Positions 1 to 8,862 of a stretch of 64,000 bases of DNA are shown here, one piece after another; the first letter of the stretch is position 1, and every line of letters begins with the position of its first letter. The stretch is taken from the NCBI GenBank assembly GCA_945925985.1, contig CAMELV010000004.1, positions 124,001-188,000 on the forward strand, written 5' to 3'. This stretch comes from Comamonas sp. lk (GTDB taxonomy: Bacteria; Pseudomonadota; Gammaproteobacteria; Burkholderiales; Burkholderiaceae_C). The translations under genes were made by a program, and so were the position numbers. Below the pieces are notes generated by a model. It did no database searches, was not told the DNA's origin, and saw only the letters and a program-made list of their open reading frames with translations.

Positions 1-3000
1 TCGACGAATTTCTGGATTACCTGAGATCCCGCAAAGATCACGATCTGGTGCTGGACCTTTCTTTCCTGCGTGAAATCGGCGAGGTCACCAAGCATCTGCG
101 TTTCCGCTTTGTGGCTGGTGTCCAAGAGGCTATTTTTGACAGCAACCGCTTCCAGCACGTCGCCGACAGCCTGCGCCGTGTGAAGGACCGATTCACTCAA
201 GTTCTGCTGGCTCGGCAAGACGTCAGCTTCGTGGTCGCCGAACGTTTGCTCAAAAAAACGGCAGATCAACAGAACAAGATCAGGACGTACCTCACCAAGT
301 TCGCCAAGTTTTACAGCTCAATGAACGAGCGCATGGATGAGTACGTGCGTCTGTTCCCCGTACACCCGGAGTACATCGGCACCTTCGAGCGGCTGATCTT
401 CACCGAAAAGCGGGGTGCACTGGTCACCTTGCGCGACCAGATCCAGGCCGTTTTGAATGACGAAGTCCCCACTGATCGTCCTGGCCTCATCGGCTATGAC
501 AAATTTTGGGAAACCGTGGCATCTAATTCAGTGCTCCGCTCAGACCCCAGCATCGGTCCAGTCTTAAAAGTCTCAGAAGTATTGACCGAGCGCGTACTCA
601 AAGCCTTCACGCGCCCACCGTATAAAGCCATGGCTCTGCGCGTGATCGCGGGGCTATCAGTGCATCGGCTCACCACGGGCGGCGACATTTATGTTCCGGT
701 CGGACCAACAGCCGCCGAATTGCGCGACACCCTGTGCTTGTTCCAACCCGGCATTGAGGAGCTGGGTGGTGACCCTGCTGATGATCTGCTCACCGCTGTC
801 CAGACCACCCTGCGGGAAATCGTCAAAACGGTCAACGGCCAATTCATCTCCAAAGCGCCTGACACCGAGCAGTATTACCTCGACCTCAAGAAGGACGTCG
901 ACTACGACGCTCAGATCGAAAAGCGCGCAGAGGCCCTGTCCGACGATGCGCTTGACCGTGCTTACTACGGCGCCATCAAGCAGCTGATGGAACGCACTGA
1001 CGAAAGCACTTACGTCACGGGTCATCAAATCTGGCAGTACCAGATCGAGTGGCAAGACCACCGCGTCGAACGCAATGGCTACCTGTTCTTCGGTGCGCCA
1101 AACGATCGGCCAACCGCCCAGCCCGAGCGTGATTTTTACGTTTACTTCATCCAACCTTTTGAGCCACCGCGTTTTCGCGATGAGAACAAGTCCGACGAAG
1201 TATTTATCCGACTCAAGGGCAAAGACGAGGCCATCAAGCGCCATCTTGCTTTTTACGCGGCTGCGCAAGACTTGGCCTCGACCGCCAGCGGTGGCGCAAA
1301 GGCCGTCTACCTTGACAAGGCCAAGGACGCTTTAAAAGACATGAGCAAGTGGCTTCAGGAAAAGCAGATGACTGCCTTTGAAGTCACTTACCAGGGCAAG
1401 TCCAAAACACTGCAGGATTGGGCCAAAGGGGTCAACATCCGCGACCGGCTGCGTCTGGGCTCTGAGGAACGTGCCAATTTCCGCGACATCGTCAACGTCG
1501 TCTCCGGCCTTGCACTCAATCAGCAGTTTGCAGAGGTTTCTCCGGAATACCCAACGTTCACTCTGCTTGTGACTGAACAAAACCGCAAGTTATTGGTTGG
1601 TAATGCGCTGAAGGCCTTGGCCGGTGGCACACGGACCAAAGACGCAAACGCGGTGCTCGACGCTCTGGAAATGCTGGACGGCGACCGCATCGAGCCCGGT
1701 CGTTCACGGTACGCACAAGAGGTTCTGAGTCGGTTGAAAGCTAAGGGCCATGGTCAGGTTTTAAACCGTGTTGAGCTCTTGAACGGGCAGACCGATGTGG
1801 AATACTTTCATCCGGTGAAATTCCGGCTGGAGCCCGATTTGTTGGTTACGGTGCTGGGTAGTCTGGTTTATTCGGGCGACATCGTGCTCGCCATCACCGG
1901 CGACAAAATTGACTCTGGAAAAATCACTCTTCTTGCCGAACGCGGCCTCGAAGACCTCAAGCAGTTCAAACATGTCGAGGCACCTAAAGAGATCAATGTC
2001 GCCGTCCTGCGATCGTTGTTCGAGCTGCTCGGCCTGTCACCAGGTCTGGCGCAACTGGCAACGCAAGGCTCCGAGGAACCAGTCAAGCAACTCCTCGAAG
2101 CCGTTTCAAAACTTGTCGGTCGTGTGTTGACGGCTGGTACGGATTTGCAGGGCAAGCTCACCTTCTGGGGTAAGCCGCTGCTCACGGACGTCGAAATCCT
2201 TGACTGGCGCACCCGACTGGAAGCGCTCAAAGCCTTCACCGAGGGCCTAACCCCGTACAACACAGTCGGAAAACTGAAGAACTTGCGCATTGGCTCCGAC
2301 GACATCGACGCCCAGAAAAAGAACCTTGAGGTCTTGGCCTCTGTGGAAAAAATGCTTGATCTGGTAACCGAGTTGGGCAGTACCGCCGCTTACCTGTCAC
2401 AAGCCGAAATGGTGCTGTCCAGCGATCACCCATGGGTTAAGCAGGCGCAAAGCGCTCGCAAAGACATTCTGGACAAACTCGCTTTAGACCGCAACGCGCA
2501 ACATGGCGCCGAGTACCGGCAAACGCTCACCCAGCTCAAGAAGGGGTACCTCAACGCCTATGTCGCCCAGCACAGCAAGGCACGCCTGGGCGTGACTGAG
2601 GACAAAACCAAGACGGCCTTGCGCAAAGACTCCCGCCTGGTTGCCATGCGTGCCTTGGCCGGCATCTCCCTCATGCCCACCAGCCAACTCACGGCATTTG
2701 ACGACAAGCTCGACAAACTCAAGAGTTGTGCCTCTTTGGTGGAGTCGGAGCTTTCTGCAAGCCCTTATTGCCCGCACTGCAACTTTCGACCCGCCAATGA
2801 GCAAGGCGACTTCATTCCGGGAGCGAATGTGCTCAAGCAACTGGATGAGGAGCTTGACCGGTTGCTTGAGGGCTGGCAGCAAACGTTAATCGACAATTTG
2901 GACGATCCAATGATTCAGGCCAACCTTGACCTGCTGAAAGCATCCGCCCGAGAGCTGATCAAGAAGTTTGTTGCGTCAAATAAGCTGGCCGACCCCGTGA

Positions 3001-3200
3001 CGCCGAACTTCGTTAGTGCCGTTCAGGAGGCGTTATCAGGGCTGGAAAAGATTGCTGTCAGTGGCGAAGTCATCAAGGCTGCGCTTCTGCAAGGCGGATC
3101 CCCGGCCACACCGGATGACCTACGAAAGCGGTTCGAAATCTTCCTAAATGACCGCTGCAAGGGCAAGGATGCCAGCAAGCTTCGGTTCGTGGTGGAGTAA
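1..3200 (+). CDS. brxC: BrxC/PglY-like protein (DUF6079 type), 5' truncated by the window
   Basis: The reading frame is open to the first base, so the true start and any N-terminal P-loop ATPase domain lie outside the window. What is visible is over 1060 residues. The first part (DLSFLREIGE, FRFVAGVQEAIFD) resembles the region that follows the ATPase core in DUF6079 proteins, the large ATPases that occupy the BrxC position in BREX type 3 loci. The rest is mostly helical. A CPHC knuckle lies near the C-terminus (about 2770-2780) and could bind metal. It is the first visible gene of a plus-strand operon that continues to PglZ, 36 bp before the SIR2 gene. Family assignment rests on sequence resemblance plus gene order; the catalytic half cannot be checked here. 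Confidence 0.7.
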   Translation, partial: DEFLDYLRSRKDHDLVLDLSFLREIGEVTKHLRFRFVAGVQEAIFDSNRFQHVADSLRRVKDRFTQVLLARQDVSFVVAERLLKKTADQQNKIRTYLTKFAKFYSSMNERMDEYVRLFPVHPEYIGTFERLIFTEKRGALVTLRDQIQAVLNDEVPTDRPGLIGYDKFWETVASNSVLRSDPSIGPVLKVSEVLTERVLKAFTRPPYKAMALRVIAGLSVHRLTTGGDIYVPVGPTAAELRDTLCLFQPGIEELGGDPADDLLTAVQTTLREIVKTVNGQFISKAPDTEQYYLDLKKDVDYDAQIEKRAEALSDDALDRAYYGAIKQLMERTDESTYVTGHQIWQYQIEWQDHRVERNGYLFFGAPNDRPTAQPERDFYVYFIQPFEPPRFRDENKSDEVFIRLKGKDEAIKRHLAFYAAAQDLASTASGGAKAVYLDKAKDALKDMSKWLQEKQMTAFEVTYQGKSKTLQDWAKGVNIRDRLRLGSEERANFRDIVNVVSGLALNQQFAEVSPEYPTFTLLVTEQNRKLLVGNALKALAGGTRTKDANAVLDALEMLDGDRIEPGRSRYAQEVLSRLKAKGHGQVLNRVELLNGQTDVEYFHPVKFRLEPDLLVTVLGSLVYSGDIVLAITGDKIDSGKITLLAERGLEDLKQFKHVEAPKEINVAVLRSLFELLGLSPGLAQLATQGSEEPVKQLLEAVSKLVGRVLTAGTDLQGKLTFWGKPLLTDVEILDWRTRLEALKAFTEGLTPYNTVGKLKNLRIGSDDIDAQKKNLEVLASVEKMLDLVTELGSTAAYLSQAEMVLSSDHPWVKQAQSARKDILDKLALDRNAQHGAEYRQTLTQLKKGYLNAYVAQHSKARLGVTEDKTKTALRKDSRLVAMRALAGISLMPTSQLTAFDDKLDKLKSCASLVESELSASPYCPHCNFRPANEQGDFIPGANVLKQLDEELDRLLEGWQQTLIDNLDDPMIQANLDLLKASARELIKKFVASNKLADPVTPNFVSAVQEALSGLEKIAVSGEVIKAALLQGGSPATPDDLRKRFEIFLNDRCKGKDASKLRFVVE

Positions 3201-3236
3201 TCCAATGACTTTTCTAAAAAATTGGGTGCAGCTGTC

Positions 3237-4604
3237 ATGAGCAACATATTGAAAGTCAGAGATGACTGTGCGCCCATCTACTTTGACGATGCTGCTGAAG
3301 CCGGCAAGTTCAAACTCTGCGAAGGATCCGAAGCCTCATGGCTAAACCAGACCGAAAACTTCGGCATTAGAGACCTACGGAGTCGCATCGAGCCCTGGCT
3401 GACCGCCTTATTTCAATCGGAGCATCTTTCTTTATTAGCTGGCTCGGGACTGACTCATGCAGTTCATTACTTGGCGGCAGATAAGGCTGCGGCTGGCATG
3501 AATGAAGTAAATTTAACAATCTTCAAGGATGAGATCGCAAGGGCGGCAAAAGAGGCCGCACAAAAGGCGGGGCGAGAAACAGGTAACCTCGAAGATCAGC
3601 TTCGCGCCGCTAACGAATTGCTACGCGGGTTGGAGATACTCGGCAAGTCAACAGAAGCCGAAACACTGCGCACTGAGCTGACCGCCACGTTAGAAGCCTT
3701 CGCCAGGTCCATCCTCGAAACAGAATCCGGAATTGCGACAGCGGCTGAGGACAAACGCGAGCAGGCGTTGAACGTTTTGGTGACCTTTCTGATGAGCTTC
3801 GCCAGCCGCACCGGAGTGCGGGACCGTCTAAACATTTTCACCACTAACTACGACCGACTGATTGAAGCAGGGGCCGAAATCGCTGGATTGCACTTGCTGG
3901 ATCGCTTCCTCGGGACCCTGATGCCAATCTTTCGCTCGTCTCGGCTGGATTTGGACATGCACTACAACCCACCAGGCATTCGCGGTGAACCGCGCTATCT
4001 GGAAGGAGTAACCCGCTTTACCAAGCTACATGGCTCGGTGGATTGGATACAGGCCGATAGAGACATTCGCCGCATTGGGTTGCCCTTTGGCGTTAAGGAG
4101 GTTGCGCCCTATTTGCAGGCGCCTGGACTCGATGGCGGCAGTGCCCATAAACTGATGATTTATCCTAATGCAGCCAAAGACAGGGAGACGTCAGACTACC
4201 CTTATGTGGAGCTTTTCCGCGACCTCGCTGCCGCCGTATGTCGCCCCAACAGCGCGTTGATCACCTACGGTTACAGCTTTGGCGACGAGCACATTAACCG
4301 AGTGATCCGCGACATGCTTACAGTCCCGTCCACTCATCTGGTTGTGATTGCTTATAGCGATCCCCTTGGCCGCATCATGCAGACCTACCAAGAGCTAGGA
4401 CGCCCCTCACAGATTAGTCTGCTAATTGGTTCTGCGCTGGCGGATTTAAAAACTTTGACCGAAAGCTTCCTGCCCAAGGCCGCAATCGACAAAACGACCT
4501 TCCGTATGGCCGAGCTTCTTAAGCAGCGTTTTGGGACCAGAGGCATGACCTTGCCAGTCACAGCAGCAGCCGGTAGTGATTTTGACGGGGCAGACATGGC
4601 ATGA
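3237..4604 (+). CDS. SIR2-family NADase-like protein
   Basis: This is a SIR2-like domain protein of about 455 residues. I can see the nucleotide-binding glycine motif (LLAGSGLTH, near residue 68), TTNYDRL near 201, KLHGSVDW near 262 (Leu-His-Gly with the usual catalytic histidine) and YGYSFGDEHINR near 344. These are hallmarks of the SIR2_2 group, many of which deplete NAD+ during phage infection. The ATG at 3237 is preferred over an in-frame TTG at 3222 because the extra residues add nothing recognisable. The stop overlaps the next start by four bases (ATGA at 4601), so it is coupled to the HerA ATPase. SIR2-HerA pairs are known as a stand-alone defence module; here the pair sits inside a BREX-like operon. 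NAD+ hydrolysis is inferred. Confidence 0.88.
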   Translation: MSNILKVRDDCAPIYFDDAAEAGKFKLCEGSEASWLNQTENFGIRDLRSRIEPWLTALFQSEHLSLLAGSGLTHAVHYLAADKAAAGMNEVNLTIFKDEIARAAKEAAQKAGRETGNLEDQLRAANELLRGLEILGKSTEAETLRTELTATLEAFARSILETESGIATAAEDKREQALNVLVTFLMSFASRTGVRDRLNIFTTNYDRLIEAGAEIAGLHLLDRFLGTLMPIFRSSRLDLDMHYNPPGIRGEPRYLEGVTRFTKLHGSVDWIQADRDIRRIGLPFGVKEVAPYLQAPGLDGGSAHKLMIYPNAAKDRETSDYPYVELFRDLAAAVCRPNSALITYGYSFGDEHINRVIRDMLTVPSTHLVVIAYSDPLGRIMQTYQELGRPSQISLLIGSALADLKTLTESFLPKAAIDKTTFRMAELLKQRFGTRGMTLPVTAAAGSDFDGADMA

Positions 4605-6730
4605 GCTTTTCACCCCTTGCCTATGCCGATTCTTTGCGGATCGGCAGCATCGACTTTGTTTCACCCGATGAAATCAAAGTGCTGCTGGACATCGAAGCGC
4701 CCGATAACCTCGCGCTGAATACTGGTACACCAAGACCGTTCCCGCGCATTAATGGTTACGTGTTGATACCCAGTGAAACGGGTTATCTAGTCGCGCAGGT
4801 GGAATGGATCACCATTGAGCGCTCTCAGTACCCAAAGCGCAAAGGCCTGCAAGACTTCGGTCTCGTCGATTTGCCCTATCCGCTTCGAAAGATGAACCTC
4901 AATCCGCTAGGTGGCCTGTTGTATGAAGGTGAGAGCGCTGGCAAAGAGATTTACATTTTCCGGCGCGGCGTCGAAGCCTACCCCACAGTGGGGGCGCCAG
5001 TGCTGTTGCCAACCCAAACCCAATTGCGCGCCATCGTCGAATCTGGCGAAAATCGCCGGGTAAAGATCGGTATCAGCCCACTAGCCGCCAACGCTGAAGT
5101 CAAGATAGACCCCGATCGCCTATTTGGGCGTCATCTGGCAGTGCTGGGTAACACTGGCAGCGGTAAATCTTGCTCGGTCGTCGGGTTAATCCGTTGGTCG
5201 ATGGAAGCAGCCCGGAAAGCTCGTGGCGGAGCAGACCCCAACGCCCGATTTGTTGTGCTCGACCCGAATGGCGAATATGCCAAGGCATTTGATGGCGTGG
5301 GAAAAGTGCGCGTGTTCTCAGTCGACCCGAAACCCAACTGCGGCATCGAGCAGCTTCAGGTGCCGCTTTGGTTCTGGAACAGCGCCGAATGGAGTGCCTT
5401 TACCCAGGCGAGCGCCAAAGCACAGCGGCCTACGCTGATTCAGGCATTGCGTACCGTACGCGATGGTGCAGTGGAAGCCGCTGTCACGCCAAGCCATGAT
5501 ATGCGCCGATTTCTGCGCACCCTCGTCAGCGTCATTCAGATTGAACGCAGTGCCGGGCGCCCTTGGGCGAATTTTCCACACCCAAAAAACTTCAGTGAAA
5601 AAATCAAAAAGTGGCAACAAGGCCTCGAACAGGATGCTTCATTCAGTACGAATGAAAGCGCTGCACTTACGGCACTTAGAGACCAGATTTCAGCATTTTC
5701 TACCGCACGCAGCAGCCAATACCCAACGTACGACTTCACCCGGTCAGAAATTGATGAATTTCTGAGGCTGACTCAAGCCGCCCACGCAGCCTTTGGCGGC
5801 AGTGACACCGACGTTTTGCCCATCGATGCGGACGTGCCCCGAGCGTTTACTGGCGATCAACTGCTGCGCAGTGTGGAAGCCAATGCAGAACTGCTGGGCG
5901 TCTCGGAATACGTCGAGACCATGCTGATGCGAATCCGCACGATCCTGTCAGATAGCCGCATGAAAACCATCACCGGCGATACCGATGGCGCGACGCTGCA
6001 TGACTGGTTGGCCAACACCATCGGCGACAACCAAGCTTCCAACGGCACGGTGACCGTCATCGACCTGTCGCTGGTCCCCGCCGAAGTCGTACATATCGTC
6101 ACTGCGGTTATTGCCCGTATGACGCTGGAAGCGTTACAGCGTTATCGCAAGCTCAATCAGGGCAAAACTTTGCCCACCGTACTTGTGATGGAAGAAGCGC
6201 ACACTTTCATCAAGCGCTACCAGGACGACACCGAGAACCAGAATGCTGCGGCCATTTGTTGCCAAGTTTTCGAAAAAATCGCACGCGAAGGGCGCAAGTT
6301 CGGCCTGGGATTGGTGCTCTCCTCCCAGCGTCCCAGCGAGCTATCGCCCACCGTGCTGTCGCAATGCAACAGTTTCCTGCTGCATCGCATCAGCAACGAC
6401 CGCGATCAGGAGTTGGTGCATAAGCTGGTTCCCGACAATCTGCGTGGTCTGCTGCGCGATCTGCCGTCGCTGCCTTCGCGCCATGCCATCCTTCTGGGCT
6501 GGGCATCCGAGCTTCCGGTGCTGGTGCAGATGAACGCTTTGCCCGACGGCCAACGGCCTAAATCAGACGATCCGGATTTCTGGGCGGTGTGGTCAGGCAA
6601 TCAAGTGGACGCAGCTGGCCAAGATAATTCCGTAGAGCGCAATGTGGATTGGAAGGCTATTTCAGACGATTGGCAGCAAATATCGCATCCAAATGGCAAC
6701 GATGCTTCTGAAAACGGAAATAGCAGCTAG
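4601..6730 (+). CDS. herA: HerA-type hexameric DNA-translocase ATPase
   Basis: This is a 709-residue HerA/DUF87-type ATPase. The N-terminal part has the HAS-barrel character of the family. A Walker A, GNTGSGKS, lies near residue 183, a DPNGEYAKAF segment follows, and the Walker B LVMEEAH lies near 528. ARNEGRKFGLGL-like helicase sequence (reads AREGRKFGLGLVLSSQRPSEL) and an arginine-rich region follow. HerA proteins form hexamers that pump DNA and usually pair with a nuclease or SIR2 partner. Its start overlaps the SIR2 stop, and its TAG stop is immediately followed by the ATG of the next gene, so the four genes from 3237 to 8844 behave as one coupled unit. Function in defence is inferred from the SIR2 partner and the neighbourhood. 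Confidence 0.9.
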   Translation: MSFSPLAYADSLRIGSIDFVSPDEIKVLLDIEAPDNLALNTGTPRPFPRINGYVLIPSETGYLVAQVEWITIERSQYPKRKGLQDFGLVDLPYPLRKMNLNPLGGLLYEGESAGKEIYIFRRGVEAYPTVGAPVLLPTQTQLRAIVESGENRRVKIGISPLAANAEVKIDPDRLFGRHLAVLGNTGSGKSCSVVGLIRWSMEAARKARGGADPNARFVVLDPNGEYAKAFDGVGKVRVFSVDPKPNCGIEQLQVPLWFWNSAEWSAFTQASAKAQRPTLIQALRTVRDGAVEAAVTPSHDMRRFLRTLVSVIQIERSAGRPWANFPHPKNFSEKIKKWQQGLEQDASFSTNESAALTALRDQISAFSTARSSQYPTYDFTRSEIDEFLRLTQAAHAAFGGSDTDVLPIDADVPRAFTGDQLLRSVEANAELLGVSEYVETMLMRIRTILSDSRMKTITGDTDGATLHDWLANTIGDNQASNGTVTVIDLSLVPAEVVHIVTAVIARMTLEALQRYRKLNQGKTLPTVLVMEEAHTFIKRYQDDTENQNAAAICCQVFEKIAREGRKFGLGLVLSSQRPSELSPTVLSQCNSFLLHRISNDRDQELVHKLVPDNLRGLLRDLPSLPSRHAILLGWASELPVLVQMNALPDGQRPKSDDPDFWAVWSGNQVDAAGQDNSVERNVDWKAISDDWQQISHPNGNDASENGNSS

Positions 6731-8092
6731 ATGGCCAAGGCAAGCGGCTTTGCCGTACTCCTCTCTAAAGACCGGATGACAGCATTCCTCGAATGCTTTG
6801 CGGAAGATCGGTCATTTGCCGAGCCAGTGGCGGACTTTCAGCGCAGCCGAAACGTGCCGTTAGTCTGCTTCATCGTCTGTGCGCGCAAGGTTACGCACCT
6901 TGGCCTGGGCCGACGGGGCACTCGTGCAGGTACTGGGCTGAGCCGGTTGAACCTTGATCGAGTTGAAGAGCTCTCGGCACCCTTGTCGGTTCAGCGAATC
7001 ATCAATCGCCTGCCAAAGCGCAATGCCACTTCCGTACGAAAGCGTTTCGAATTAGGTGGCCTGCTGACCGATAAGGGCTTTACGGTCGTCACTGAGACGA
7101 TTCGGCAACTCGCACCTCAAGCCAGCTCAATACTGGATAAGTTTAGCCACACCAGAGCAGAGCGTGTTAAGCGGCTTTCACCCAAAACCAAAGCCAACTT
7201 GGCGCAACAGAAAGAAGCCGTTCTCACGGCATTGTCAATTGCAGGCTTAAGCCGCAACCCCGTTCAAGAGTGGTCACCACCAGATGGGGCTCCGGTGTCG
7301 TTCCTTGAAGGATTGGCTAGTGCTCGACTGCGTGAAGACCCGATGGTGATTCATGACCTGATGCATCTTCCTGGTTTTGACATCATCAAGACTTACCCAT
7401 ACAACGCAGCGGTATTCGAATCAGAGGCGACGTCTGAACGACTCACTGTCATCCTTGCCAACAGGCTTCCACTGGAAGAGCAAACCGGTACCGATCTCAT
7501 CTATTTCAACGAAACGTTCCAGAGCTTTGTCATGATCCAGTACAAAGCGATGGAGCGTGAAGACGGATCGAATGGCGTAACTCAAGCGGTTTTTCGGTTA
7601 CCGAATTCCCAGCTTGCAGAAGAAATCAAGCGGATGGATGCGTTGATGGAAGCCATACAGGCTTGTCAGGCCAACACTGCGCATGATGGGTTTCGTTTGA
7701 CAGCAAATCCATTTTTCCTGAAATTGTGCTCCCGACTGGTCTTCAATCCCGATGACATTGGCTTGGTGCCCGGCATGTATCTGCCACTCGATTATTGGAA
7801 ACTGCTGACCCAAAGCCCTGGCATCCAAGGCCCGCGTGGTGGTCTTCGCATCACATACGAAAACGTTGGTCGCCATTTTGATAACTCCGCCTTTACAACA
7901 ATCGTGTCCAAGGCCTGGGTGGGCACTAAACCAGCACAGTCCGCTGTATTAAGAGAAGTCATACGCCAGACGCTTGAAACAGGGAAGGCAGTCGCCATCG
8001 CGGTAAAACCCAGAAAAATGGATGGTGTTGCTATCAACAATCTGATTGGCCTAAGCGTTATCACGCGCAATAGGGATGGGACTGTTCGATGA
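6731..8092 (+). CDS. Unknown protein, possible PD-(D/E)XK nuclease, in the SIR2-HerA cassette
   Basis: I do not recognise the family of this 453-residue protein. Its middle section (about residues 230-275) reads ERLTVILANRL, then GTDLIYFNE, then SFVMIQYKAM. The spacing of an acidic residue, a second Asp on a hydrophobic strand and a Q-Y-K motif on the next strand is typical of the PD-(D/E)XK nuclease core, including variants that use Gln-x-Lys. No other motif stands out, and there is no signal peptide or membrane segment. It begins with no gap after the HerA stop and overlaps the SfsA-like gene by ATGA at 8089. That fits a nuclease partner of HerA, since HerA ATPases often work with nucleases. 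The fold is a hypothesis from a single motif. Confidence 0.5.
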   Translation: MAKASGFAVLLSKDRMTAFLECFAEDRSFAEPVADFQRSRNVPLVCFIVCARKVTHLGLGRRGTRAGTGLSRLNLDRVEELSAPLSVQRIINRLPKRNATSVRKRFELGGLLTDKGFTVVTETIRQLAPQASSILDKFSHTRAERVKRLSPKTKANLAQQKEAVLTALSIAGLSRNPVQEWSPPDGAPVSFLEGLASARLREDPMVIHDLMHLPGFDIIKTYPYNAAVFESEATSERLTVILANRLPLEEQTGTDLIYFNETFQSFVMIQYKAMEREDGSNGVTQAVFRLPNSQLAEEIKRMDALMEAIQACQANTAHDGFRLTANPFFLKLCSRLVFNPDDIGLVPGMYLPLDYWKLLTQSPGIQGPRGGLRITYENVGRHFDNSAFTTIVSKAWVGTKPAQSAVLREVIRQTLETGKAVAIAVKPRKMDGVAINNLIGLSVITRNRDGTVR

Positions 8093-8844
8093 TTGCTCCC
8101 AACGGCACTGACATCTTTATGCCCTTTCCTCAACCGCAACGCGAGGCAATCTTTTTGCGCCGATCGCAACGTTTTTTGGCAAAAATGGCACTGCCTGAAG
8201 GGGCGGAAGAGCTCGTCTACTGTGCAAACTCCGGCGCCATGACTGGTTGCCTGACATCTGGCATGGTCGCTCTCCTTTGGGATAGCGCTGATCCGGAAAG
8301 AAAACGTCGTTACACATGGCGAGCTGTTAAGTTTCAGGGGGGCTGGATCGGCACTGACACGCATCTTGCAAACCGCATCGTTGAGGAAGCCTTAAGATTG
8401 AAATTGGTACCGGGACTAGAGACCTATTGCACTTTGGCGCGCGAGCAACTTCTGGTTAAGGGTTTTCGTGTGGACTTTGTACTAACCGGACCCTTGGGTG
8501 ATTGCTTATTGGAAGTGAAGAGCGCAACGGTCGTTGAAGGTGGGGTAGCTCGCTTCCCTGACTCGGTTACACCAAGAGGTGTCAAACATCTGAAAGCACT
8601 TAAGGATCAAGCTCTGGCGGGTCAACGCTCAGTCCTCCTTTTTCTTATCCAGCGAGCTGATGCACACAGTTTTGTGGTGAGTAATTCTTATGATCCAGCG
8701 TATGCGGAGGCTTTCGAGGATGCAGTTGCGTCTGGCGTTGAAGTGATTGCGCTAGCAGTCGCAGTTAGTCCTGCAGGATTTGGGATACCCAAAATTCTTC
8801 CTTACGCCCGCGACTCAATGGCGTCAATGAACACAAATAAGTGA
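8089..8844 (+). CDS. SfsA-like DNA/RNA nuclease family protein
   Basis: This 251-residue protein matches SfsA along its whole length: an early QREAIFLRRSQRFLA (compare E. coli LQRATLIQRYKRFLA), CANSGAMTGCLTSGM, the RVDFVL strand, LLEVKSAT and FPDSVTPRGVKHLKAL. The Asp of the RVDF strand and the Glu-x-Lys of EVKS are the expected PD-(D/E)XK-type catalytic residues of the C-terminal domain, behind an N-terminal OB-like part. SfsA is normally a single chromosomal housekeeping-type gene described as a nucleic-acid nuclease and sugar fermentation stimulation protein. Finding one as the last gene of a coupled SIR2-HerA cassette inside a BREX-like operon is odd and suggests recruitment as a defence nuclease. 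It is 18 bp from the next gene. Confidence 0.85.
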   Translation: MIAPNGTDIFMPFPQPQREAIFLRRSQRFLAKMALPEGAEELVYCANSGAMTGCLTSGMVALLWDSADPERKRRYTWRAVKFQGGWIGTDTHLANRIVEEALRLKLVPGLETYCTLAREQLLVKGFRVDFVLTGPLGDCLLEVKSATVVEGGVARFPDSVTPRGVKHLKALKDQALAGQRSVLLFLIQRADAHSFVVSNSYDPAYAEAFEDAVASGVEVIALAVAVSPAGFGIPKILPYARDSMASMNTNK

Positions 8845-8862
8845 ACTTTGGATTTACATCAC

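Noticed and set aside
3222-3236. TTG start for the SIR2 gene
   Set aside because: The ATG at 3237 gives a normal start; the five extra residues carry no signal.
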